Shown here in pieces: positions 7,969-16,639 of a stretch of 64,000 nucleotides of DNA. The DNA is from Paenibacillus sp. R14(2021). Its GTDB lineage: Bacteria; Bacillota; Bacilli; Paenibacillales; Paenibacillaceae. The stretch spans positions 1,302,001-1,366,000 of the forward strand of contig NZ_CP080269.1 of NCBI RefSeq assembly GCF_019431355.1. Reading direction: 5' to 3'. The position numbers were made by a program, and so were the translations under genes. Within the stretch, counting starts at the first letter, position 1. Every line of letters begins with the position of its first letter. The notes below the pieces were generated by a model that worked only from the letters and a program-made list of their open reading frames with translations, ran no database searches and had not been told where the DNA came from.

Positions 7969-9744
7969 ATGTTTAAACTTGAACAGCTCCCGTTGAACAC
8001 CTGCTTTACTTTGCTTCAACCGGATGCGACGATACAGCAGCTTGTCGACGTGTTAGAACAAGGCCAGGCTGCCATGATAACAACCGGCCAGCCGGGAAAC
8101 CAAGCGATTCTGGTTCTTCCGGGCGAGGCTGCCTTTATTCGAAGCTGCTTTGCCGCGCATAAGGCGGCATCCGCTGCGACGCAGTTAGGGGATTCCCCGT
8201 TCGTGTCGTTTATCTTGAAGCAAGAAGCCGAGCTTCTCGAAGATATGATGTTCTCGCGTCTCTTATCGACCAATCGTCCACTAATCTTTGCAGACGAAGA
8301 CGGCCTGATGATTGGTTTTATTCAGCTGTCGGAGCTGCTTCTGCATGCCGAAACTGAGCGGCAGCGGTGGCAGACTTATTTTGCAACATTGTCGGAGACG
8401 GTTACGGATGCGGTGACGGTCGTCGACCGCGATGGCGAGGTTATTTGCTGGAATCCAATAGCGGAGGAAATTTACGATTTGCCGAAGCGCGATATATTGG
8501 GCCGTCGGATCGGCGAGCATTTTGAAACGGAGACCCTTATGGTGCTCAAGATTCTGGATGAAGGTCGTATGATTCGCAACACCTACCATCGCCCGCGCGA
8601 AGATACACATGTACTTATTAATGCTTCGCCTATCCGCGATGTGCATGGCGCCATCATCGGAGGCATAGCGGCGGAGCAGGATATTACGCAGCTCGTTCGC
8701 CTGAATGAGCAGCTTACGTCCGCGCATACCTTCTCGCATCAGACAAAAACCGAGAATAAGGAGTTGTTCTCGCTCATCAAGGGCAAAGGTCCGGCAATTG
8801 CCAAAGTCATTCAATGGGCCAGGAAAGTAGCCGTGACGGATACGCCCGTTCTTCTGGTCGGTGAAGGCGGCTCCGGCAAGGAGCAGCTCGCGCAAATCAT
8901 TCACCATGCGAGTTCACGATCGGACGAAGTGTTCCTCTCCGTGAATTGCGGTATCGTACCGATGGGACTGCTGGAAGCGGAGCTGTTCGGCTTCCAAGGC
9001 GGCACCTTCTCCGGCAGTCATGGCGGAGAGGCGGGCAAGCTGGAGCAGGCTAAGGACGGCACGCTCTTCCTGAACGAGATCGACCGGTTATCACTGGAGC
9101 TTCAAGCCAAGCTGTACCATTACTTGATGCAGCAGACGATTACGCGAACAGGCGGCAGCAGGCCTATTGCGGTGCAGACGCGGATCATCGCCGCTTCGAC
9201 GGAGAATCTGGCCGCCAAGGTCGAGGAAGGCAGCTTCCGGGCTGATTTGTACTACGCGCTTAATGTCGTGTCGATTGCGCTTCCGCCGCTGCGGGATCGA
9301 AGCGAGGATATTCCCGCGATGATTCAGATGTACTTGAAGCAGTTCTCGCTGCAATACCAGAAGCCGCTTCCGTCCTTGGCGCCGGAGGTTATGCTGGCCT
9401 TCACCAATTACGGCTGGCCGGGCAACCTGCTCGAGCTGCGCAATACGGTGGAACGCTGCGTCATCCTTTGCGATGACGATCTCATTACGATGGAGCAGCT
9501 GCCCCCGGTGCTCCAAGAGCAGCAGCAGAGCCTTGCGCCGTACGGCCGGGACGCCGAGGGGAATCCAGCAGCCAGCGCTACGGCGGACAAACCGCTGAAG
9601 GCTAGCGTTAACGAATCGGAGGAGCAAGCGCTTATCCATGAAGCACTGTCCAAGACGGCTGGCAATAAGAGTGCGGCAGCCAAGCTGCTCGGTGTATCCC
9701 GCGGTACCTTGTACAACAAAATGAAAGAATACGGTCTGGCGTAG
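7969..9744 (+). CDS. RocR-like PAS/AAA+/Fis transcriptional regulator with degenerate catalytic motifs
   Basis: This 591-residue protein has the layout of a sigma-54 activator of the RocR class. It has an N-terminal CBS-like region (about 1-130), a PAS domain (about 135-245, TVVDRDGEVICWN), an AAA+ domain (about 265-505) and a C-terminal Fis helix-turn-helix (NKSAAAKLLGVSRGTLYNKM). Walker A GEGGSGKE with Lys304 is present. Walker B reads GTLFLNEID, with Asn369 for the catalytic Asp. The sigma-54 contact loop GAFTGA is GTFSGS (345-350). The usual arginine-finger position in DLYYRLN is Ala430. ATP hydrolysis and sigma-54 activation are therefore doubtful. GAGGA seven bases before the ATG sets the start. 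It is divergent from the proline operon, which it probably controls. Confidence 0.85.
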   Translation: MFKLEQLPLNTCFTLLQPDATIQQLVDVLEQGQAAMITTGQPGNQAILVLPGEAAFIRSCFAAHKAASAATQLGDSPFVSFILKQEAELLEDMMFSRLLSTNRPLIFADEDGLMIGFIQLSELLLHAETERQRWQTYFATLSETVTDAVTVVDRDGEVICWNPIAEEIYDLPKRDILGRRIGEHFETETLMVLKILDEGRMIRNTYHRPREDTHVLINASPIRDVHGAIIGGIAAEQDITQLVRLNEQLTSAHTFSHQTKTENKELFSLIKGKGPAIAKVIQWARKVAVTDTPVLLVGEGGSGKEQLAQIIHHASSRSDEVFLSVNCGIVPMGLLEAELFGFQGGTFSGSHGGEAGKLEQAKDGTLFLNEIDRLSLELQAKLYHYLMQQTITRTGGSRPIAVQTRIIAASTENLAAKVEEGSFRADLYYALNVVSIALPPLRDRSEDIPAMIQMYLKQFSLQYQKPLPSLAPEVMLAFTNYGWPGNLLELRNTVERCVILCDDDLITMEQLPPVLQEQQQSLAPYGRDAEGNPAASATADKPLKASVNESEEQALIHEALSKTAGNKSAAAKLLGVSRGTLYNKMKEYGLA

Positions 9745-9800
9745 CGGTACTCGATTTCCGATGAACCTTACTCACGCTCTTGCTCGGTCCGGTCAAAATA

Positions 9801-9854
9801 AAACAGCCGCAGCGGACGCGATCCTGTCAGGATCGTACTCCGCTGCGGCTGTTT
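9801..9854. terminator. Bidirectional hairpin terminator
   Basis: Sixteen-base perfect arms AAACAGCCGCAGCGGA (9801-9816) and its complement (9839-9854) enclose a further CGATCCTG/CAGGATCG hairpin. It lies between the convergent regulator gene (ends 9744) and the arginase-like gene (ends 9860). The A- and T-rich edges suit termination in both directions. Confidence 0.85.
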
Positions 9855-9859
9855 GCCGT

Positions 9860-10771
9860 CTATAGAATGCGTTTGCCGAGCAGCGATGCAATAAGTCCGA
9901 TCGCCAATCTGGCCGTTCTTCTGCTCTCGTCTAGCATGGCGTTCACTTCCACCATGTCAATGGAGATGATTCGTCCTGCTTCCGCAAGCAATTCGCAGGC
10001 GAAATGCGCCTCGCGGTATGTAAGCCCGCCTGGCACCTGCATGCCAACGCCGGGCGCTTCGAGCGGGTCCAGACAATCCGCGGAGAAGCTGACGTGGATG
10101 CCGTCCGTGCCGTCCCCTGCAATTTCGACGGCCTTGCGGACAACCTGCTCGATTCCCATGCGGTCGATTTCGTGCATCGTGAATACCGTGATACCCTCCG
10201 CCAGAATCAGCTCTCGCTCATCCGGCTCCACGTCGCGAACGCCGATCAGCACGACGTTTTGTTTCTTGACGGCACCGCCTTGAACAGCTGGGGCGAGGTC
10301 CGACAGCCGCAGCTTTGCATGACCGAGCGCAACGGCGAGCGACATGCCGCCGAGACTGCCGGTCGGGCTGTTCGCTTCCGTATTCATGCCGGCATGTGCG
10401 TCGAAATAAATAATGCCGATGCTGCGTTTCTGCGAAGCCATTCCTGCCAGAGCGCCGATCGTCACGCTGTGATCGCCGCCGAGCACGAGCGGAATCTCTC
10501 CGTCCGCAGCGGAGCGTGAGACATGCTCCGCCACCTGTTTGCACATTTCCATCACTTCAGGAAGATGCTTGACATGACCGTCCTTGGATGCCGGCTGACC
10601 GGGCTGTAATTTGACTTTCACTTTGACGTCATGCGTGAGCTCGTATGCGGTTTTGCGGATTTGACGCAGAAGACCGGCTTGTATCATCGACTCCGGTCCC
10701 TCTTCGTTCCCCGGTCTGCTCGCGCCAAGTCCGAACGGGACTTGAATCAGGCTTAATTTGGCCATGCGCAT
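9860..10771 (-). CDS. Arginase-family paralog lacking metal and catalytic residues (likely pseudoenzyme)
   Basis: A 303-residue ureohydrolase-fold protein, similar in length to arginase. GGDHSVTIG keeps the His at residue 101. DAHAGMNT at 124-131 has Gly128 where arginases have a manganese-binding Asp. The loop SLGGM has Gly141 for the proton-shuttle His. SFSADCLDP has Ser230 in place of the first Asp of the second DxD metal motif. So two of the six usual metal ligands and the shuttle His are missing, and arginine hydrolysis is unlikely. AAGGA six bases before the ATG at 10771 supports the start. It is the last gene of an operon with a complete arginase and ornithine aminotransferase, so a structural or regulatory partner role is plausible. 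Confidence 0.85.
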   Translation of the reverse strand: MRMAKLSLIQVPFGLGASRPGNEEGPESMIQAGLLRQIRKTAYELTHDVKVKVKLQPGQPASKDGHVKHLPEVMEMCKQVAEHVSRSAADGEIPLVLGGDHSVTIGALAGMASQKRSIGIIYFDAHAGMNTEANSPTGSLGGMSLAVALGHAKLRLSDLAPAVQGGAVKKQNVVLIGVRDVEPDERELILAEGITVFTMHEIDRMGIEQVVRKAVEIAGDGTDGIHVSFSADCLDPLEAPGVGMQVPGGLTYREAHFACELLAEAGRIISIDMVEVNAMLDESRRTARLAIGLIASLLGKRIL

Positions 10772-10792
10772 CCACGATCCTTCCTTCTTGGT

Positions 10793-11983
10793 TTAAAATA
10801 GCTGCTTGATCCGCGCGAACGCCCAATCGAGCTGTTCCCGCGTTATCGTAAGCGGCGGTGCAAAACGAATCGTCGATTCATGTGTTTCCTTGCACAGAAG
10901 GCCCAGTTCCTTGAGCTTCTCGCAGTACGGACGGGCCTTGCCGTTAAGCTCCAGCCCGATGAACAACCCCCGGCCGCGAATTTCCTTAATGGCCGGATCG
11001 TCCAAGCTGCGCAGAAGCGACAGGAAATAGGTCCCGAGCTCGTTGGAACGGCTGACCAGCTCCTCCTCCGCCAAGACGTCAAGGGCCGCGATTGCCGTCG
11101 CGCATCCGAGGGGATTTCCGCCGAAGGTCGAGCCGTGCGAACCAGGCTCGAATACGCCTAGAATCGATTCATTCGCGGCAACCGCCGAGATTGGGAACAC
11201 GCCGCCTCCCAGCGCTTTGCCCATGATATACATATCCGGCACTACGCCTTCCCAATAGCAGGCGAACATTCGGCCGGTCCTGCCAAAGCCCGTCTGAATC
11301 TCATCGGCCGCGAACAGCACGTTTTCCTGCTTGCACAGCTCGCTTGCCGCTTTCAGGAAGCCCTCCGGCGGGATGATGATCCCAGCTTCGCCTTGAATCG
11401 GCTCTACTAGGAAAGCAGCCGTGTTCGGTGTGATCGCCGCCCGCAATGCATCGATATCGCCGTATGGAATGATGCGGAAACCTGGCGTGAACGGGCCGAA
11501 TCCTGCTTTGTATTCCTCTGATGACGAGAAAGAAGTCACCGTAATCGTTCGGCCATGAAAGTTGCCCTCGCAAACGATGATTTCGGCTTGATCGACTGGC
11601 ACCTTCTTCACGTTATACGCCCAGCGGCGGACGGCTTTAAGTGCTGTTTCCACGGCCTCGGCACCAGTGTTCATGGGCAGAATCATGCTTTTTCCGGTCA
11701 CCGCCGACAGCTTCTCGTAGAAGATGCCCAGCTGATCATTATGAAAGGCTCGCGAGGTTAGCGTGACCTTGTCCGCCTGTTCCTTCAAGGCGGCGATAAT
11801 GCGGGGATGGCGATGGCCGTGATTCAGCGCCGAATACGCACTGAGCATATCCATGTAGCGGTTGCGGTCTGGATCTTCCACCCATACGCCTTCGGCTTTC
11901 GAGATGACGATTGGCAGCGGATGATAATTATGCGCGCCGAAACGCTCCGTTTGCTCGATAATCCGGCTTGTCGTACCGTCCAT
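10793..11983 (-). CDS. rocD: Ornithine aminotransferase
   Basis: A class III PLP-dependent aminotransferase of 396 residues that moves the delta-amino group of ornithine to 2-oxoglutarate, giving glutamate semialdehyde and glutamate. Marks are [12 protein letters not shown] for cofactor phosphate binding, [26 protein letters not shown] with the PLP-ring Asp, and [13 protein letters not shown] with the Schiff-base Lys. GAGAGGAG lies nine bases before the ATG. The gene starts 29 bp after the arginase stop and ends 21 bp before the arginase-like paralog, so one transcript covers the arginine route to glutamate semialdehyde. P5C dehydrogenase at 5.2-6.8 kb completes the path. Confidence 0.95.
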   Translation of the reverse strand: MDGTTSRIIEQTERFGAHNYHPLPIVISKAEGVWVEDPDRNRYMDMLSAYSALNHGHRHPRIIAALKEQADKVTLTSRAFHNDQLGIFYEKLSAVTGKSMILPMNTGAEAVETALKAVRRWAYNVKKVPVDQAEIIVCEGNFHGRTITVTSFSSSEEYKAGFGPFTPGFRIIPYGDIDALRAAITPNTAAFLVEPIQGEAGIIIPPEGFLKAASELCKQENVLFAADEIQTGFGRTGRMFACYWEGVVPDMYIMGKALGGGVFPISAVAANESILGVFEPGSHGSTFGGNPLGCATAIAALDVLAEEELVSRSNELGTYFLSLLRSLDDPAIKEIRGRGLFIGLELNGKARPYCEKLKELGLLCKETHESTIRFAPPLTITREQLDWAFARIKQLF

Positions 11984-12012
11984 GCTTACACGCTCCTCTC
12001 TATAGCATATGC

Positions 12013-12924
12013 CTATAGTATTCGTTCTCCGAAAACGGAGCCGATAAGCTCCACCGCCGTGTTGGCTGTTTTGTTATGCTGATCCAGCACCGGATTCAAT
12101 TCTACGATTTCCGCGGATACGAGTATATCTCGTTCGAACAGCAGCTCCATGGCAAAATGGCACTCCCGATACGACATCCCGCCCGAAACCGGCGTCCCTA
12201 CGCCTGGCGCATCGCCGGGGTCCATGCCGTCCAAATCGAGGCTGAGATGAACGCCGTCCGTTCCGTTCGTGACGATATCCATCGCCTCTTCCATGACCTG
12301 CTTCATGCCGTTCCGGTCGATATCATGCATTGTGAACACCCGGATGCCCTTCTCTTTCAGGAAAGCACGCTCGCCTGGATCAATGGAACGCGCGCCGATG
12401 ATCACGACATTCTCCGGCAGAAGCTTCGTTTCGGCGCCGCCGATCGAGGTCAAGTCTTGGTGTCCGAAGCCGAGCGGCGCGGCAAGCGACATGCCGTGGA
12501 TATTGCCGGAGCCCGTCGTCTGTTCCGTGTTCACGTCCGTGTGGGCATCGAACCAGATAACGCCTAGACGCTTGACATGTTGAAGAACACCCTTGATTGT
12601 TCCGATTGCAATGCTATGATCACCGCCTAGTACCAGCGGGAATTGTCCCTTGCTCATTTCTTCGGCGACCGTGTCGCAGAGCTGTCGATTGACTTTCACG
12701 ATCTCGTCCAGATACTTCAGCTTCTCGCCCGGCTTGGCAGGCTGAAGCGACCTGCTGACCGATAGATCCCCTAAATCCGATAATTGATAGCCGAGCACGC
12801 TCAGCCGTTCATGAAGGTTTGCGCCGCGAATCCCCCCGGGGCCCATGTCCACGCCCTCGCGATCGGCACCATAATGCAGCGGTACGCCGATAATCGAGAT
12901 GTTCTTATTATTCACCGCATTCAT
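12013..12924 (-). CDS. rocF: Arginase (complete catalytic site)
   Basis: A 303-residue arginase that splits arginine into ornithine and urea with a binuclear manganese centre. All ligand motifs are intact: [17 protein letters not shown] starting at residue 126, NIHGM with the catalytic His, and [15 protein letters not shown] eight bases upstream supports the ATG at 12924 rather than the in-frame codon three positions earlier. It heads an operon with rocD and a degenerate arginase paralog and lies downstream of a LysR-type regulator on the same strand. The urea produced has no urease visible in this window; urea carboxylase-type genes lie at 34.8-41.8 kb. Confidence 0.94.
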   Translation of the reverse strand: MNAVNNKNISIIGVPLHYGADREGVDMGPGGIRGANLHERLSVLGYQLSDLGDLSVSRSLQPAKPGEKLKYLDEIVKVNRQLCDTVAEEMSKGQFPLVLGGDHSIAIGTIKGVLQHVKRLGVIWFDAHTDVNTEQTTGSGNIHGMSLAAPLGFGHQDLTSIGGAETKLLPENVVIIGARSIDPGERAFLKEKGIRVFTMHDIDRNGMKQVMEEAMDIVTNGTDGVHLSLDLDGMDPGDAPGVGTPVSGGMSYRECHFAMELLFERDILVSAEIVELNPVLDQHNKTANTAVELIGSVFGERIL

Positions 12925-12973
12925 CTGAAGCACTCCCCTCTACCCATGCAGGTCTATTCATTGTAACATGACG

Positions 12974-12989
12974 TTTTTTGATCAAAAAA
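12974..12989. promoter_or_regulatory. 16-bp palindrome in the arginase promoter region
   Basis: TTTTTTGATCAAAAAA is a perfect palindrome about 50 bp upstream of the arginase start. On the minus strand a TACAAT -10-like hexamer lies 14 bp downstream, so the palindrome covers the -35 region and could be an operator. A/T-rich palindromes also arise by chance. Confidence 0.35.
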
Positions 12990-13091
12990 TTGAAAAATCC
13001 TATGATTACGATTAAAAATAATAATGTACTGGACGGCCTTAGCTGCCCATGCCGAATGCTGCGGCCATATGGCTTATCCCTTACAGCATAT

Positions 13092-13145
13092 GCAAACAAA
13101 GCCTCCAGTGACGCGGGATCCGCGTTTGCTGGAGGCTTTGTTTGC
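13092..13145 (-). terminator. Terminator after the LysR gene
   Basis: Seventeen-base perfect arms (13092-13108 and 13129-13145, containing GCCTCCAG/CTGGAGGC) are flanked by CAAA and TTTG. It lies immediately downstream of the LysR stop codon at 13158 and separates this gene from the arginase operon. Confidence 0.8.
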
Positions 13146-13157
13146 TGCTGGCTATGT

Positions 13158-14033
13158 CTAGTTCCATTCCTTCCAAATGCGCTGGACGATTTCCGCGAAG
13201 GAATGAATGTTCTGCTCGTCGATTCGTTTCTTCAAGATAACCATGTTCGTCTCAATCTTGCCGGGGAAGCGGTGAATTTCGGCCAGCGTCCCCTTGCGCA
13301 GTTCGTCTTCCACAAGCGCGGAGCCAAGCAGCGCAATGCCGGTGTGGTAGAGAACCGTCCGTTTGATCGTCTCATCCGAGACGCATTCGATATATTTATC
13401 GGGCAGAATCCCGTATTCATGCAGACATTCGTTCATCAGCCGCTGTATGTTGGAGCCTGATTTGTACGTAATGAACGGATAGGTCTCGAGAAGCGTACGG
13501 ACATCGTGCTTCTCTCGCAGCTCCTTCGTGGTGACGAGAACAAGATCTTCCCTGCCGAGCGGCATCGTCTCCATGAGCGGCGATTCGCAGGGGCCGGCGA
13601 TGATCGCCAAATCCGCTTCATTGGAGGCGACCTTACGCATCGCATCGTTGCTGTCGCAGGAGAACAGCTGCAGCTTTACGTTCGGATTCTGCGAAATATA
13701 GGAATGAATGATTAACGATAAGTACTGCGTGCAATAAAATTCCGGCGCTGCCACCGTCAGCAGCCCGTGCGGATTGTCCAGCTTGCGCAGCTCGACTTCC
13801 ATCTCCTCCATCAAGGCGAAGGTTTGGTCCACGTACTGTTTCACCAGCTTGCCGGCAGGCGTCAAATAGGTCTTCTTCCCGGTTCGCCCAAGCAGGGTCA
13901 CGCCAAGCTCACTCTCAAGCGATTGCAGCTGAAGCGTAATTGTCGGCTGCGTATAGCCGAGCTGATCCGCGGCGCGAGTCAAGTTGAGCGTGTCTGCAAC
14001 GACTTGAAACGTCTTGTACTTCTTGAAATCCAT
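13158..14033 (-). CDS. LysR family transcriptional regulator
   Basis: A 291-residue LysR-type regulator. The N-terminal winged helix-turn-helix (about 1-60) reads FKKYKTFQVVADTLNLTRAA then GYTQPTITLQLQSLE. The rest is a periplasmic-binding-protein-like effector domain starting near GLLTVAAPEFY. AAGGAAG about ten bases before the ATG marks the start. It has its own terminator and lies upstream of the arginase-rocD operon in the same orientation, so it is a candidate regulator of that operon. The effector cannot be deduced. Confidence 0.88.
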   Translation of the reverse strand: MDFKKYKTFQVVADTLNLTRAADQLGYTQPTITLQLQSLESELGVTLLGRTGKKTYLTPAGKLVKQYVDQTFALMEEMEVELRKLDNPHGLLTVAAPEFYCTQYLSLIIHSYISQNPNVKLQLFSCDSNDAMRKVASNEADLAIIAGPCESPLMETMPLGREDLVLVTTKELREKHDVRTLLETYPFITYKSGSNIQRLMNECLHEYGILPDKYIECVSDETIKRTVLYHTGIALLGSALVEDELRKGTLAEIHRFPGKIETNMVILKKRIDEQNIHSFAEIVQRIWKEWN

Positions 14034-14110
14034 ACGTGCATCACTTCCTTGCCAAGCTTCATGGACTCATTATAGTTGGGAACCTGCAATCGGGCAAGCA
14101 GGCTGCCCGC

Positions 14111-14629
14111 TTAACCGTTCTTGGCGGCATTCGACATGCGGATCATAGAAAAATGGACGGTGGATGCGGGAATCGCTTCCTTCAAGGGCATCAGCGAGGG
14201 CGTTATTCGCAGCTCAATGCCCGCCTCGGCAAGACGGCCCATGCAATCTTCGACCGGTTCAATAGCCTCTGGCGAAACCTCGCTTTCGGAGACGTAATAA
14301 CCAGCATTGCCGTTATAGAGCCTGAATTGCTCGGCATCGAACACATAACGGTACAATCGGGCGGAGCGAAGCCGGCTTAGCCAGCCGCTCTCAATTGCAA
14401 TGATCCGCGCAGTCCGCGATTGACCGAAGAAGTACGCTTTGTCCGCATCCGTCGTGCCTTCATCGAACCAAAAACAAACCCGAGGGCAGTCCCTCGGGAA
14501 ATAATAATGATACGAATGAAGTTCATCGATCGCCCATACCATCGGAGGCTCATCCAGCCGATAAGGCAATTGCCTGGGCGTAAATACGCGAATGCTCGGA
14601 TCCTCGCTAAAATGAAACAGTTTCAACAA
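14111..14629 (-). CDS. DUF6886-like protein of unknown function
   Basis: A 172-residue soluble protein starting MLKLFHFSEDPSIRVFTPRQ, with VWAIDELHSYHYYFPRDCPR and a FSMIRMSN stretch near the C-terminus. The pattern recalls the uncharacterised DUF6886 family of Bacillales. No catalytic motif or membrane segment is evident. It lies just upstream of a HesB-like gene on the same strand and may be co-transcribed with the genes around it. Family assignment is from memory of the N-terminal pattern; function unknown. Confidence 0.65.
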   Translation of the reverse strand: MLKLFHFSEDPSIRVFTPRQLPYRLDEPPMVWAIDELHSYHYYFPRDCPRVCFWFDEGTTDADKAYFFGQSRTARIIAIESGWLSRLRSARLYRYVFDAEQFRLYNGNAGYYVSESEVSPEAIEPVEDCMGRLAEAGIELRITPSLMPLKEAIPASTVHFSMIRMSNAAKNG

Positions 14630-14644
14630 GATCGCTCCGTTTCG

Positions 14645-14932
14645 TCATTCGATATCCATGGTAATGTCGTCCTCCAGCTCGTTGAAACGAATCAGAAGCT
14701 GTTTCTCCTCCAGATACCACAGATTGTCCGCTTCCATGTAAAACGTGATGCCTTCGACGACCTCCTGAAGGCCCGGATTTCTCGGAACATCCTTCATCAC
14801 GCCGAGCGAGAAGCCGGGTTGAACGCTGCCGCTGCCGCCTAACCTTACGAAAATGCGTAAATGATCGCCATCCGACAAATTCATTTCCCTGATATACCAG
14901 CGTGCAGCCGTCTGTTCTACCGTTAGTTTCAT
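14645..14932 (-). CDS. HesB/IscA-like Fe-S biosynthesis fold protein (YneR type)
   Basis: A 95-residue protein starting MKLTVEQTAARWYIREMNLS, with VRLGGSGSVQPGFSLGV and ITFYMEADNLWYLEE. This is the layout of the HesB/YneR branch of A-type iron-sulfur carrier proteins. The three cysteines of true IscA scaffolds are not visible, as is usual in the YneR branch, so an iron-sulfur carrier role is uncertain. GAGGAG nine bases upstream picks the ATG at 14932; the longer open frame to 15352 only shadows the next gene. Confidence 0.75.
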   Translation of the reverse strand: MKLTVEQTAARWYIREMNLSDGDHLRIFVRLGGSGSVQPGFSLGVMKDVPRNPGLQEVVEGITFYMEADNLWYLEEKQLLIRFNELEDDITMDIE

Positions 14933-15024
14933 CGCTTCCATCTCCTCGTTTTGGATACGGTTACATGATATATATACGCCGGTGCTCTCTGAATTACCTC
15001 TTTGTACGATGAATTTCGTACCCT

Positions 15025-16269
15025 TTACATACTCCTGCCCCGCTCCAGCTTTTGGCGCTTTAGCCTCAGATAAGCGATGATGGACAAATAGACAAGCAGT
15101 CCGATCCAAATGAAGAAAATTTCCAGCTTCTTGTCCTTCGAAGGCACGGACGTACCGTTTCTTGCCAGTGGCTGGACGCTCTCCATCGCCTCGGCGTGGA
15201 TCTCCGGATAGCGCTTCGACAAAGCTGTGATCGACGGCATCACCGGCTGAAGCGTGCCGGCCAATTCGGTACCGAGCGATGTCTGCACATGGAATTCCCC
15301 GTTGTCCGAAACGGTAACGACAGGGGTTTCGCCTTTGGGCACCACCGCCCATAGCGGCTCTGTCGATGTGAATGCCGCAGTTGATCCGTTCTCGTACGGA
15401 TAGGATTGGTTCGCCTCCATGACCGGCTGCATCTCAAAATACTGAAAGCCGAAATCCAGCAGCTTCGTCATATCTTTATAGAGGACAGCCTTCGTCGGCG
15501 ATTTCAGCAGCACGCCGATTAATTCCAATCCGTCTCGCTTGGCCGATGTTACAAGCGTGAAGCCTGCATCCCCCGTATATCCGTTCTTGATCCCCGTCGT
15601 ACCCTCATAGTTGCCGAGCATCTCGTTATGGTTAATCAGAGTAGAGGTCCATTCCTTGCCGACCCATGGTTTCCGCTTCGTACCCACGATCGTACGGAAC
15701 GTATCATTACGCATTGCATATTGCGCGATTTGCGCCATATCGAGCGCCGTCGTCACCTGATCGGGGCTTGGAAGTCCGCTTGGATTCACGAAATGCGTAT
15801 GCGTCACGCCGACTTTGTCGCGGACAAAGGCATTCATCCGTTCTGCGAACTTCGCTTTGGTGCCGTCGATCGATTCCGCGATCGCCGTTGCCGCGTCATT
15901 GCCGGAATTCATCAGCATGCCGTAGAGCAGATTCTCCATCGTCTGCTGCTCGCCTTCCGCCAAGTAGATGCGCGTGCCATCTTCGTTCCTAGCTTCTTTC
16001 GAGACCGTGACGAGCCGGCTAAGTTCGCTATCGGTCTCGAGGGCGACAATGCCCGTTACAATCTTCGTAATACTTGCCGGGAACTGCTCTTTCTCCGCAT
16101 TCCGGGCATACAGCACCGTACCCGTGCGGGCGTCAATCAAGACGGCGGATTCCGTATTTATGTTAGGCTGCGTTCCTTCAGCCGTCTCTGCATAGACGGG
16201 CAACGCATAGCCGATCGCGATCAATGCAAGAAACAAGACTAGCACATGACGCCATTTATTTCCATCCAT
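15025..16269 (-). CDS. D-alanyl-D-alanine carboxypeptidase (DacF/DacB type)
   Basis: A secreted, membrane-anchored low-molecular-weight penicillin-binding protein of 414 residues that trims the terminal D-Ala of peptidoglycan stem peptides. A signal segment (WRHVLVLFLALIAIGYAL) is followed by the serine motif SITK, the SGN motif in LMNSGNDAATA, and IKNGYTGDAG at the KTG site, where Asn stands for Thr. A C-terminal transmembrane helix (FFIWIGLLVYLSIIAYL) precedes a basic tail. The start at 16269 is the likely one; an AGGAGG lies 13 bases upstream. Three 12-bp tandem repeats lie just upstream. Confidence 0.88.
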   Translation of the reverse strand: MDGNKWRHVLVLFLALIAIGYALPVYAETAEGTQPNINTESAVLIDARTGTVLYARNAEKEQFPASITKIVTGIVALETDSELSRLVTVSKEARNEDGTRIYLAEGEQQTMENLLYGMLMNSGNDAATAIAESIDGTKAKFAERMNAFVRDKVGVTHTHFVNPSGLPSPDQVTTALDMAQIAQYAMRNDTFRTIVGTKRKPWVGKEWTSTLINHNEMLGNYEGTTGIKNGYTGDAGFTLVTSAKRDGLELIGVLLKSPTKAVLYKDMTKLLDFGFQYFEMQPVMEANQSYPYENGSTAAFTSTEPLWAVVPKGETPVVTVSDNGEFHVQTSLGTELAGTLQPVMPSITALSKRYPEIHAEAMESVQPLARNGTSVPSKDKKLEIFFIWIGLLVYLSIIAYLRLKRQKLERGRSM

Positions 16270-16296
16270 ATCTCCGGGTTGACCTCCTGCGCGCAT

Positions 16297-16332
16297 TAGA
16301 AACAAACATAGAAACAAGCATAGAAACAAATA
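16297..16332. repeat. Three tandem 12-bp repeats upstream of the carboxypeptidase gene
   Basis: TAGAAACAAACA, TAGAAACAAGCA and TAGAAACAAATA follow each other without gap, ending about 28 bp upstream of the likely start codon. They lie in the putative 5' untranslated region and could form a slippage-prone or regulatory tract. Confidence 0.8.
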
Positions 16333-16560
16333 TTTATAGTAAACTAGGATTCACGATCCCTTTCTATTAACGTAACACTCGGCATGCCTGGACTTCAATT
16401 ATTATTTTGTGGGAATGCCAATTACGCCGTCTGCTCCTTGCATTTTTAAGCATTTAATCTATTTATGGCTATTTTTACCTAATTATTGCACATGAGAGCT
16501 GCTCGTTATCGAGATTGGCGTTGGACGGTAGAAGAACGATTCTCCGCCTTATCCAACGAC
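16333..16560. other. Intergenic region without recognised gene
   Basis: This A/T-rich stretch between the carboxypeptidase gene and the terminator of the sugar-transport operon has a TATAAA-like -10 on the minus strand but no convincing -35. I see no open frame with a ribosome site. Confidence 0.5.
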
Positions 16561-16564
16561 AAAA

Positions 16565-16590
16565 CAACCGCCCCGGTAACAGGGCGGTTG
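16565..16590 (-). terminator. Terminator of the sugar ABC/aldo-keto reductase operon
   Basis: On the minus strand CAACCGCCC and GGGCGGTTG arms (16582-16590 and 16565-16573) are followed by TTTTGT. It lies 50 bp downstream of the aldo/keto reductase stop codon. Confidence 0.8.
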
Positions 16591-16639
16591 AGTGCATGCT
16601 GCAATATACGATATTCATTAAATCGATCACGTTATTCTT

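Noticed and set aside
12925-13157. Sigma-54 promoter before the arginase operon
   Set aside because: No GG/GC pair with correct spacing and flanking bases was seen; only a weak sigma-A-like -10 and a palindrome.
14933-15352. Long N-terminal extension of the HesB-like protein
   Set aside because: The extension is a shadow of the carboxypeptidase gene; the ribosome site and family length place the start at 14932.
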